Source: Nitrospirota bacterium (GTDB lineage: Bacteria > Nitrospirota > Thermodesulfovibrionia > Thermodesulfovibrionales > JdFR-88). From it: a stretch of DNA of 39,024 bases. How positions within the stretch are numbered: position 1 is the first letter of the stretch; the number at the start of each line of letters is the position of its first letter. Positions 25,009-32,379 of the stretch are shown piece after piece. The notes under the pieces were generated by a model that was given only the letters and a program-made list of their open reading frames with translations, was not told the origin of the DNA and searched no databases. Location of the stretch: positions 1 to 39,024 of the forward strand of contig JAKBYX010000017.1 in the NCBI GenBank assembly GCA_021840255.1, read 5' to 3'. The translations under genes and the position numbers were made by a program.

Positions 25009-26133
25009 CTAGTAAAAGAGCTCGAACCGTCTTAGTCTTACGTTTATAAGAAGCCCCACCGCTATGTAGTTGGAAAACACCGCTGTGCCCCCATAGCTCA
25101 TGAACGGCAAGGGTATGCCCACTACGGGCAGCATGCCCATGGCCATGCCTATATTGAAAAAGAAGTAGAAGGCGAACATGAACGTAAGCCCCATGGCCAG
25201 CAGGGCCCCGAAGTCGTCCTTGGCCTGCCGTGCCGTATCCAGCGCCCGGAGCAGGATGGCCAGGTATATGGCCAGCAGCACCAGGCAGCCGGCCAGCCCC
25301 CATTCCTCGGCGAAGCCGGAGAAGATAAAGTCCGTGTGGTTTTCCGGCAGGAACCTGAGGGGCCCCTGGGTGCCTTGAAGGTATCCCTTGCCCAACACCA
25401 TGCCGGAGCCGATGGCTATCTTGGACTGGCTTATGTTGTAGCCAATGCCCGCGGGGTCCACCTCCGGGTCCATGAAGGCCACTATGCGGTCCCTCTGGTA
25501 GCCTTTGAGGAAACCGTGCCATATTATATCAAACAGAAAAGGGCCTGAAACAAGCCCGAACAGCAGGAGAGCCGTGATGAGCTTCTTTGACATTCCTCTT
25601 GCAATGCAGAGGAAGAGAAAGACCATGCCCAGCGTGGTGGCCGTCCCCAGGTCCGGCTGTTTCACGAGCAGGCCGAAGGGCAGCAGCGCAAGCAGCGGCA
25701 GCATCTTTAAAAAATCCCGCACTCCTATGGGCGGCTTTAAAAAGGACAAATACCTGGCAAGCATTATTATGTAGGCCAGCCTGAATATCTCCGAGGGCTG
25801 AAAAGAGATGCCCCCCAGGTTTATCCACCTCTGGGCGCCAAGGCCCATCCTGCCCATGCCAAGCACGAAAACAAGCAGAAGAAGCCCTATTGCATAAAAT
25901 ATCCAGGCAAACCTTCCAAACTGGCGGTAGTCTATCTTCACGACCACGCCCATCCCTATGAGACCCACGAGCATCCACGCAAGCTGCTTGATGTAAAAAG
26001 AGGAATGATGGGAGGTGCCGGTAAGGGGCCTCGTAGCGCTGAAAATGGTGAGCACCCCAATAAAAGAGGCCAAAAGGACAAGACCAAGAAGAAGCCAGTC
26101 AAAATTATGCACATGCCGCCTATCTATTTGCAT
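25009..26133 (-). CDS. rodA: Peptidoglycan glycosyltransferase RodA (SEDS family)
   Basis: RodA polymerises lipid II glycan strands in the elongasome, paired with PBP2. The 374-residue protein has about ten membrane segments. SEDS features are visible: KQPDLGTA, and QSKIAIGSGMVLGKGYLQGTQ with the long periplasmic loop containing LPENHTDFIFSGFAEEWG. Near the end is MPVVGIPLPFMSYGG (read as LPVVGIPLPFMSYGG). The catalytic Asp expected in this loop region is consistent with KQPDLGTA. The start overlaps the end of mrdA by 14 bases, so translation is coupled. It is the last gene of the rod-shape operon, followed by tRNA-Met on the same strand. Confidence 0.97.
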   Translation of the reverse strand: MQIDRRHVHNFDWLLLGLVLLASFIGVLTIFSATRPLTGTSHHSSFYIKQLAWMLVGLIGMGVVVKIDYRQFGRFAWIFYAIGLLLLVFVLGMGRMGLGAQRWINLGGISFQPSEIFRLAYIIMLARYLSFLKPPIGVRDFLKMLPLLALLPFGLLVKQPDLGTATTLGMVFLFLCIARGMSKKLITALLLFGLVSGPFLFDIIWHGFLKGYQRDRIVAFMDPEVDPAGIGYNISQSKIAIGSGMVLGKGYLQGTQGPLRFLPENHTDFIFSGFAEEWGLAGCLVLLAIYLAILLRALDTARQAKDDFGALLAMGLTFMFAFYFFFNIGMAMGMLPVVGIPLPFMSYGGTAVFSNYIAVGLLINVRLRRFELFY

Positions 26134-28045
26134 TGGCCATGCCTCCTGTCCTTACAGTGTCCCTTTCCAAGGGCCGGGCTGTCCCCATCCTATTTACGGC
26201 CGCCCCTTTTAGGGGCCTGGAGGTCTTTGCCGTTGCGTTTATGATCTTTGCCGTCCCATTTACAAGAGCCCCTTCTGGAGAAACCCCATTAAGCAGGGCA
26301 CCAAGGGCAAGTTTGCCTTCTTTTTCCTTAATATAGGCCTCTATCACGTCTTTTGCCACGGGCGCGGCGGCAGAAGCGCCTTCCTCTGCGGTCTGTTCAG
26401 CCATTACGGCAAGGGCTATCTCCGGGTTGTCCGAGGGGGCGTAACCGACGAACCAGGAATCATAACGCTTCCCGCCGTTAACGGTCTGGGCGGTGCCTGT
26501 TTTTCCTGAAAACGACACCAGCTGCGATCTGGAGCGGTACGCGGTGCCGTCAGCCTCGTTCACCACGCCTTGCAGGGCTGTACGGACAAGGTCAATTGTA
26601 GAGCTGCTGATGGGCTGGCCTACGGGGTCAAGCACTGGCTGCTGGCCCGGAGCCAGCTTTACGAAACTTAAACGGGGCATGAATTTGCCTCCCGTGCCCA
26701 CCGCGCCCACAAGCCTTGCCATCTGAAGCGGGGTGACAAGCACATAGCTTTGCCCGATGGATGAGCTCACGGTGTCTCCGGGATACCATGCGCACTTGTA
26801 AACGCGCTCCTTCCACGCGGTGTCCGGCACCAGCCCCGTGGCCTCGTAACCAAGGCCCAGCTTCACTTTGCGCCCCAGGCCGAAGGCCCTGGCGTATTTG
26901 GCTATCTCTTCTATCCCGGTTTTCAAGCCGACCTGGTAGAAAAACGTGTCGCAGGACTGGATGATGGCATGTTCGACGTCCAGCATGCCATGGCCTCCCT
27001 TTTTCCAGTCGTGAAAGACGTGCCTTCCAAGAAGGAACGTGGCGGGGCCGTTTAATTTGTCAGTCGGCTTGATGGCCCCGGACTCCAGGGCCGCGATGGC
27101 GGTTATTATCTTGAACGTTGAGCCCGGAGGGTACTGGCTCTGGAACACGCGGTCCAGCATGGGGTGCTCCTTGTCATCGGCCAGTTTTTCCCAGTCCGCG
27201 CTGCTTATGCCGTTTACAAAGGCGTTGGGGTCGAACGAGGGTTTGCTCATGAAGCCCAGTATCTCGCCCGTTTCAGGGTTTATTGCCACGAACGCCCCGG
27301 CGGAAGACGAGAATTTCTTTTCGGCCGCCATCTGCACGTTTATGTCCAGAGCCAGCGTAAGGTCTTTGCCTTTTTTCGGGGGCACTTCGCCCACCACTTT
27401 GATCTCCCTGCCCGTTGCATCCACCTCTATCAGCTTTTTCCCAGGGACCCCCCTCAATTGCCTGTCGTACAGACGCTCTATCCCCCACTGGCCCACGGAG
27501 CCGCCCTTGGGGACATCGCTGTATTCAGGATCTTCCTCTTCCTGGGCGGTAAGCCTTCCTATGTAGCCTATAAGATGCGACGCAACATCTTTGTAGATGT
27601 AGTCCCTCTCTATGTTCATGTCCACCTGGAGCGCCGGAAAATCCGAAAGCCTGGCCTCCACCTGCGCTAGCTCGTCGAAACCAAGGCCCTCCTTTAACGT
27701 CACCGGCTCCAGCGAGCCCCCTGCGGCCTGGATCTTTTTTTCGATATCGGAGGGGGAAAGGGACAGGAGCGCCGCAATATCCTCCAGGTCGCCTTTTTTC
27801 AGCATACCCGGCGTCACAGAGACATTGAAAGACGGCGCATTTTTCACAAGCGGTATGCCGTTTCTGTCATATATGATGCCGCGCGGCGCGTAGATATCTA
27901 TTACCCTGAACCTGTTTCCTTCGGAAGCCTTCCTCATATCGCGCCCCTCTATGACCTGGAGCTGCCAGAGTCTGAGCACTGCCACAAGGAAAGCCAGTAT
28001 GATAACGGCCGCAGATATCCTTACGGCGTTTCTGTCATGACTCAC
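26120..28045 (-). CDS. mrdA: Penicillin-binding protein 2 (elongasome transpeptidase)
   Basis: PBP2 cross-links peptidoglycan during cell elongation. The 641-residue product has an N-terminal membrane helix (about residues 9-29), the dimerisation/pedestal region starting YAPRGIIYDRNG, and a transpeptidase domain. The active-site motifs are STFK with Ser309, SCD at 364-366, and KTG at 515-517. After about residue 570 there is a low-complexity Ala/Gly/Arg-rich tail of some 70 residues. Its last codons overlap rodA. The start overlaps the end of mreD by 11 bases. Order mreD-mrdA-rodA is the common rod-shape layout. Confidence 0.97.
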   Translation of the reverse strand: MSHDRNAVRISAAVIILAFLVAVLRLWQLQVIEGRDMRKASEGNRFRVIDIYAPRGIIYDRNGIPLVKNAPSFNVSVTPGMLKKGDLEDIAALLSLSPSDIEKKIQAAGGSLEPVTLKEGLGFDELAQVEARLSDFPALQVDMNIERDYIYKDVASHLIGYIGRLTAQEEEDPEYSDVPKGGSVGQWGIERLYDRQLRGVPGKKLIEVDATGREIKVVGEVPPKKGKDLTLALDINVQMAAEKKFSSSAGAFVAINPETGEILGFMSKPSFDPNAFVNGISSADWEKLADDKEHPMLDRVFQSQYPPGSTFKIITAIAALESGAIKPTDKLNGPATFLLGRHVFHDWKKGGHGMLDVEHAIIQSCDTFFYQVGLKTGIEEIAKYARAFGLGRKVKLGLGYEATGLVPDTAWKERVYKCAWYPGDTVSSSIGQSYVLVTPLQMARLVGAVGTGGKFMPRLSFVKLAPGQQPVLDPVGQPISSSTIDLVRTALQGVVNEADGTAYRSRSQLVSFSGKTGTAQTVNGGKRYDSWFVGYAPSDNPEIALAVMAEQTAEEGASAAAPVAKDVIEAYIKEKEGKLALGALLNGVSPEGALVNGTAKIINATAKTSRPLKGAAVNRMGTARPLERDTVRTGGMANANR

Positions 28046-28508
28046 GTTCTTTTATTTCCGGCCTCAAAAAAATGCCAAGCACCCCGTTTAGAAGCGCCTG
28101 GGACAGGAGCACCAAAAGCCCGCCCGTTGAAAACCCCTCCGCACCCTGACTGAAAACGGACAGGACCCCAAGCTCCACGAACCCGCCCGCAAGAGTGAGC
28201 GCCATCGCGCCGAAAAAGCCCAGCAGGGGCGTCCACCTGAAAAACCCTCTGGAAAGAAAAGAAGCGAAGAAGCCGATCAGCCCCTTTGAAAGCATCCCTG
28301 GCCCAAGCATGCCCATATAAAGACTGTCCTCCGCGGCCCCTATCGCCGCCCCGTAGAGCATACCCCCGCCCGAAGACCGGCTGTATCCGAACCAGTATGC
28401 CATGAAGCTCACAAGGTCCGGCCTGAAACCGTGGATGGAAAGCTTCATGTCCGCAAGGAAGGCCAAGGCGGTAAAAAGCAGGATGCGCAGGGCGTAGAAA
28501 CGCTTCAT
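28035..28508 (-). CDS. mreD: Rod shape-determining protein MreD
   Basis: MreD is a small inner-membrane member of the elongasome. The 157-residue protein is almost entirely hydrophobic, with about five membrane segments. The family-like LSIHGFRPDLVSFMAYWFGYSRSS follows the first segment, and GGGMLYGAAIGAAEDSLYMGMLG lies in the middle. MreD sequences diverge strongly, so position is the main support: it overlaps mreC upstream by 4 bases and mrdA downstream by 11. Confidence 0.88.
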   Translation of the reverse strand: MKRFYALRILLFTALAFLADMKLSIHGFRPDLVSFMAYWFGYSRSSGGGMLYGAAIGAAEDSLYMGMLGPGMLSKGLIGFFASFLSRGFFRWTPLLGFFGAMALTLAGGFVELGVLSVFSQGAEGFSTGGLLVLLSQALLNGVLGIFLRPEIKERES

Positions 28509-29314
28509 TTCCTTATTATGGTCACTGCCTCAAGCCGCGTCGTGTCTGTGTAGGGGGTCACCTGAACCTCCTGGAAAAACCCATCACCCCCGGATATCCC
28601 GGACACATAGCCCACCCTTATGCCGGCGGGGAAAAGCCCATCCAGGCCGGAGGTCGTCAGGACATCACCTTTTTTCACCCCTATATCGCTTGTGACGTAT
28701 TTGAGGTCGCAGTCTTTCAGCCCCCCGTTGCCCGCAAAAATGGCTTCCTGTCCCAGGCGTTCTATCCTCACCGCCGCGGCAAACCGGATGTCGTTTATCA
28801 GAAGCACCCGGCTAAACCCCTTGTCCACGCCGGTCACCTTACCGGCAAGACCGTCGGGGCTTATGGCGGTCATGTCTTTTTCGATCCCCTCACGGCTACC
28901 CGCGTCTATTATGAATGTGTTTTGCCACCCGGATGCCCCTCTGGATATAACGTTCGCCGTGGCCACGTATTTTGGGGTGTGCTCCTTGAGCCCCAGCAGG
29001 GCCTTCAGCCTCGCGTTCTCTAGCGAAAGCGCATAGGTTCCGGCAAGCTGCCTTTTAAGGCTCCTGACCTGCTTTTCCAGCTCCCGTATGCGCCTTTCTT
29101 TTTTGCCGCCCATTCGGGAAACCAGGTCTGCCCCCCAGGAATAAACACCGTGCGCCGCATCCAGGCTGCCGTAGACAAATCCGTTCAGCATTGCCAGAGG
29201 TTTTTCTTTGGAAAGAGACTGTTTCTGTTTTTTACCGGCCTGCGCCTGGTAGGTCATGAGGGCCCCCACCAGCAGGAATAGCAAAACAAGGGGCAGAAAT
29301 TTCCTACCCGGCAT
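28505..29314 (-). CDS. mreC: Rod shape-determining protein MreC
   Basis: MreC links cytoplasmic MreB to periplasmic PBP2. The 269-residue product has an N-terminal membrane anchor (FLPLVLLFLLVGALMTYQ) and a coiled coil at about residues 70-105 (ERRIRELEKQVRSLKRQLAG). The MreC beta-domains follow, with VISRGASGWQNTFIIDAGSREGI, DGLAGKVTGVDKGFSRVLLI and TSGLDGLFPAGIRVGYVSGI. Length and order fit the family. It follows mreB by 2 bases and overlaps mreD by 4. Confidence 0.95.
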   Translation of the reverse strand: MPGRKFLPLVLLFLLVGALMTYQAQAGKKQKQSLSKEKPLAMLNGFVYGSLDAAHGVYSWGADLVSRMGGKKERRIRELEKQVRSLKRQLAGTYALSLENARLKALLGLKEHTPKYVATANVISRGASGWQNTFIIDAGSREGIEKDMTAISPDGLAGKVTGVDKGFSRVLLINDIRFAAAVRIERLGQEAIFAGNGGLKDCDLKYVTSDIGVKKGDVLTTSGLDGLFPAGIRVGYVSGISGGDGFFQEVQVTPYTDTTRLEAVTIIRK

Positions 29315-29316
29315 TT

Positions 29317-30348
29317 TTAATTGATGGCTATCTTCTTAAGCAATTCCAGTTCATCCAGCATCTTGCCCACGCCCTTTACGACGGCGGTAAGAGGGTCCTC
29401 CGCTACGCTTACGGGCAGTCCCGTGGACTCCCTGATGAGTACGTCAAGTCCGCTTAAGAGCGCACCGCCGCCGGCAAGCACTATCCCCCTGTCCACAATG
29501 TCCGCCGCAAGTTCCGGGGGAGTGTTTTCGAGCGCCACCTTGATGGTCTCTATTATTATATTGACAGGCTCCTGGAGGGCCTCCATTATCTCGTCCTCGT
29601 TAATGGTGAAGGTCTTGGGTATGCCGGAGACAAGGTCCCTGCCCTTTATCTCCATCGTCTTTGGTTCCCGGTGGTCGAATTTGCACGCAGAGCCCATCTC
29701 CACCTTTATCGTCTCCGATGTGCGGTCCCCTATCATAAGGTTGTACCTGCGCTTTATGTAGGCCATGATGGCATCGTCCATCTTGTCGCCGCCAACCCTG
29801 GCCACCTTGCTTATCACTATGCCGTCCAGGGAGATCACCGCTATGTCCGTGGTGCCGCCGCCTACGTCCACGATCATGTTGCCGTACGGCTCTCCCACTG
29901 GGAGACCCACGCCAAGCGCCGCGGCCATCGGCTCCTCTATAAGGTATACCTCCCTCGCTCCGGACGCCTGGGCCGCGTCCTTCACCGCCCTCTGTTCCAC
30001 CTGGGTAATGCCGGAGGGCACCCCTATTATCACCCTCGGGGAAACGAAGCTGCGCCTGTTGTGCACCTTCGCTATGAAATACTTGAGCATCTCCCCTGTA
30101 GCGTCAAAATCGGCAATTACGCCTTCCTTCATCGGTCTTATCGCGTGTATGTTGGCGGGGGTCTTGCCGAGCATCCGCTTGGCCTCCGCGCCGACAGCGA
30201 CCACTTTCCTGGTGTCTTTCCTCACCACAACCACGGAGGGTTCGTTGCACACTATGCCCTTTCCCTTCATGTAAACAAGGGTGTTGGCAGTGCCTAGGTC
30301 TATCGCCAGGTCGTTGGAGAACCAACCCATTATCTTGCTGAAAAACAT
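29317..30348 (-). CDS. mreB: Rod shape-determining protein MreB (bacterial actin)
   Basis: MreB forms membrane-associated actin-like filaments that steer cell-wall synthesis. The 343-residue product has the phosphate-1 motif DLAIDLGTANTLVY near the N-terminus, VGVPSGIT, IEEPMAAALG, the phosphate-2 motif VDVGGGTTDIAV, and GIVLAGGGALLSGL. An N-terminal FFSKIMGWFS amphipathic stretch probably contacts the membrane. I chose the ATG at 30348: it has GGAGG 7 bases upstream and forms a TGATG overlap with the stop of the RDD gene. The codon before it is a TTG in the same frame. Confidence 0.97.
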   Translation of the reverse strand: MFFSKIMGWFSNDLAIDLGTANTLVYMKGKGIVCNEPSVVVVRKDTRKVVAVGAEAKRMLGKTPANIHAIRPMKEGVIADFDATGEMLKYFIAKVHNRRSFVSPRVIIGVPSGITQVEQRAVKDAAQASGAREVYLIEEPMAAALGVGLPVGEPYGNMIVDVGGGTTDIAVISLDGIVISKVARVGGDKMDDAIMAYIKRRYNLMIGDRTSETIKVEMGSACKFDHREPKTMEIKGRDLVSGIPKTFTINEDEIMEALQEPVNIIIETIKVALENTPPELAADIVDRGIVLAGGGALLSGLDVLIRESTGLPVSVAEDPLTAVVKGVGKMLDELELLKKIAIN

Positions 30349-30767
30349 CAAACTGCCTCCTTCAGCCGGGCCTCGATGACCCGGGTTTTAGCTATTTCAT
30401 CACCTATTCTTTTGCCCTCCCGGCTTCCAAGAAGGACTATGAACTCCAGAGAGAAGATGGATACGGCCAGCAGCCAGCCTATAAGCGGCACCTTCAAAAG
30501 GACTATCCCGATCCCAAGGGTGAGATTGCGCAATATGGATTCCCGAGCATGGCAGGCTTCTCCCTCTTCATCGAGCACCGTGAGCCCCAAGAGCCTCTTC
30601 CCAAGGCTCCCTCCGCCCGCAATGCCGTCCCCTACAAGCATATAACCCACTCCGGCCAGAAAACCGGCCTTTGGCAGGATCTCAGCGGCAGCAAGGATGA
30701 TTATCACATCAATGGACTTGGCCACAACCCTCGATAGAAGGCTGGCTTGGTTAGACGCGCGCATCAA
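30348..30767 (-). CDS. RDD-family membrane protein
   Basis: The 139-residue protein has three or four hydrophobic segments and the RDD layout. SRVVAKSIDVIIILAAAEIL stands in for the first R-x-x-A-x-x-D motif. GKRLLGLTVLDEEGE follows the next segment, and RNLTLGIGIVLLKVPLIGWL carries the later Arg. RDD proteins are poorly understood; some take part in ion or solute movement. It is the first gene of the rod-shape operon, with its stop overlapping the mreB start, so a role at the cell envelope is plausible but unproved. Confidence 0.82.
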   Translation of the reverse strand: MMRASNQASLLSRVVAKSIDVIIILAAAEILPKAGFLAGVGYMLVGDGIAGGGSLGKRLLGLTVLDEEGEACHARESILRNLTLGIGIVLLKVPLIGWLLAVSIFSLEFIVLLGSREGKRIGDEIAKTRVIEARLKEAV

Positions 30768-30862
30768 AAAATTCTAACATTGGATTTTTCACTTTTTCAA
30801 GCTCAAACTGGAACTTTAAAAGGCCCCTGCATATTGAAAAAGCCTATCTGTTATTATACACT

Positions 30863-31228
30863 GTGGAAGCTAAAAAGACCCTAATGATAGTCGGGGACCG
30901 GGTGCTCATAGAGCCAGATGAAGGCGCTAACAAGAGCGCGGCGGGCCTTTACCTGCCCCCCAACATAAAAGACAGGAACAAGGTCCAGAGCGGGAAGGTC
31001 ATAAAGATAGGCCCCGGCTACCCCATACCGGATTCTTCCGCGCCGGATGAGCCGTGGGCTGACAAAAGACGCTCCACCAGGTATTTCCCGCTGGAGGCGC
31101 TGGAGGGCGACTACGCCATATTCCTTAAAAATGACGCGGTAGAGATAGAGTTCGAAGAGAAAAAATACGTCATAGTCCCCCACTCCTCCATACTTGCCCT
31201 CGTCAGAACAGAAATACTGGAGAGTTAA
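30863..31228 (+). CDS. GroES-like co-chaperonin family protein, divergent
   Basis: The 121-residue protein aligns with the chaperonin-10 fold: GDRVLIEPDEGANKSAAGLYLPP at the start, QSGKVIKIGPG in the middle, and KKYVIVPHSSILALV at the end. Compared with GroES (about 95 residues) it has an insert of about 25 residues (PIPDSSAPDEPWADKRRSTR region) where GroES has a short loop. No groEL is adjacent, so it may be a specialised paralogue. The annotated start is GTG; an ATG at 30884 would fit the family equally well. TTGAAA and TATACA boxes with short spacing (15) lie just upstream and would favour the later start. Confidence 0.82.
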   Translation: MEAKKTLMIVGDRVLIEPDEGANKSAAGLYLPPNIKDRNKVQSGKVIKIGPGYPIPDSSAPDEPWADKRRSTRYFPLEALEGDYAIFLKNDAVEIEFEEKKYVIVPHSSILALVRTEILES

Positions 31229-31252
31229 GGTCTCCGGTATTACAATTATGAT

Positions 31253-31891
31253 GTGGACACCCTGGCTCTCCTGAAAAGCCTTCTTGCGGACATAAAGCAC
31301 CTGGGCGCCTTTTCCTACGTGATCATCTTCCTTGTCACTTTTTTCGAGAGCGCGGCATTCACCGGGTTTGTCCTGCCTGGAGAGACGTTCGTTGTCTTCG
31401 TGGGGTTCCTTTCGGCGCGCAGGTACCTGATGCTTAAATATACCCTCATTGCCGTGGCCGTTGGGGCCCTGGCCGGCGACAACACGGGCTACCTGACCGG
31501 CAGGAAGCTTGGAAGAAAGTATTTCAGGGAGCACAGCCGGTTCCTGCTTCTGAAAAGAGAACACCTGGACAGCGTGAACGGGTACTTCGCCAGGCACGGA
31601 GGGGCAACGGTTGTCGTTGGCAGGTTTATAAGCTTCATACGCTCCGTCACTCCCTTCAGCGCCGGCCTGGGCAGGATGCGTTACGCCAGGTTTTTGGTTT
31701 ACAACCTGATAGGCTCCGTCACCTGGACCCTTTCATTCACCCTGCTTGGCTATTTTTTCGGACGCAATCTGAGACTGATAGAGACATGGCTGGGCCGAGC
31801 AGGGGTTTTCGTTTTCATCCTTATCGCCATCGCATTGATAGCGTTCTACATATACCCGCATTTCCGCAAGCGTAAGCGTGATCTATCTTGA
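31253..31891 (+). CDS. DedA-family membrane protein
   Basis: The 212-residue inner-membrane protein belongs to the DedA (SNARE-associated, VTT domain) superfamily, which includes undecaprenyl-phosphate and phospholipid flippases. Family segments are visible: FFESAAFTGFVLPGETFVVFVGFL near the N-terminus, AGDNTGYLTGRKLG, and RFISFIRSVTPFSAGLGRM, where the conserved arginines of the re-entrant region lie. C-terminal hydrophobic helices end in a basic tail. The start is a GTG at 31253. It begins 25 bases after the GroES-like gene on the same strand. Confidence 0.92.
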   Translation: MDTLALLKSLLADIKHLGAFSYVIIFLVTFFESAAFTGFVLPGETFVVFVGFLSARRYLMLKYTLIAVAVGALAGDNTGYLTGRKLGRKYFREHSRFLLLKREHLDSVNGYFARHGGATVVVGRFISFIRSVTPFSAGLGRMRYARFLVYNLIGSVTWTLSFTLLGYFFGRNLRLIETWLGRAGVFVFILIAIALIAFYIYPHFRKRKRDLS

Positions 31892-31936
31892 TAAGGCTGG
31901 CAATCTTGATGGACGGCCCTCCTGTTATAATAATCA

Positions 31937-32374
31937 ATGCCCGATTTTGCTGTAAGCGAGGAGAAAAACAGGCTTCTCAGGCAGAAGATGGAGGCCCTTC
32001 GCATCCTGGAAAAAGACATCGTGGAGAAGTTTATCCGCTCCTCGGGGCATGGCGGCCAGAAGCTTAACAAGACGTCCTCATGCGTATATCTTAAACACCT
32101 GCCAACCGGAATAGAGATAAAATGCATGAGAGAGCGCAGCCAGTCCATAAACAGGTTTTTGGCCAGGCGCGAGCTGGCCGAAAGGATAGAGGCGATGGCG
32201 GCGGCCGAAGGCCATGGGGACGCGGTTTCCCTTCCCGCTGGCTTCCAGCCTCATGCCAGGATAGCGGAAATTGAGAAGATAAGAAGACAGAAAGCCAGAA
32301 GGAAGAGAAAAACAAAAGAAAAAGAAAAGGGAAAAGAAAAAGGGGAAAATTCGCAGGCGAAGGAAGTTTTTTAA
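31937..32374 (+). CDS. GGQ release-factor-like protein (RF-1 domain; ArfB-like)
   Basis: The 145-residue product carries the peptidyl-tRNA hydrolysis motif GHGGQ (residues 37-41) followed by KLNKTSSCVYLKHLPTGIEI, typical of the RF-1 catalytic domain. A helical Arg/Lys-rich C-terminal tail from about residue 105 (RRQKARRKRKTKEKEKGKEKG) follows. Codon-recognition domains of RF1/RF2 are absent. ArfB-type ribosome-rescue factors share this layout, with a basic tail that enters the mRNA channel; the tail here is consistent with that, but some related 'RF-like' proteins have other roles. mutS2 starts 5 bases downstream. Confidence 0.87.
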   Translation: MPDFAVSEEKNRLLRQKMEALRILEKDIVEKFIRSSGHGGQKLNKTSSCVYLKHLPTGIEIKCMRERSQSINRFLARRELAERIEAMAAAEGHGDAVSLPAGFQPHARIAEIEKIRRQKARRKRKTKEKEKGKEKGENSQAKEVF

Positions 32375-32379
32375 AAAAA

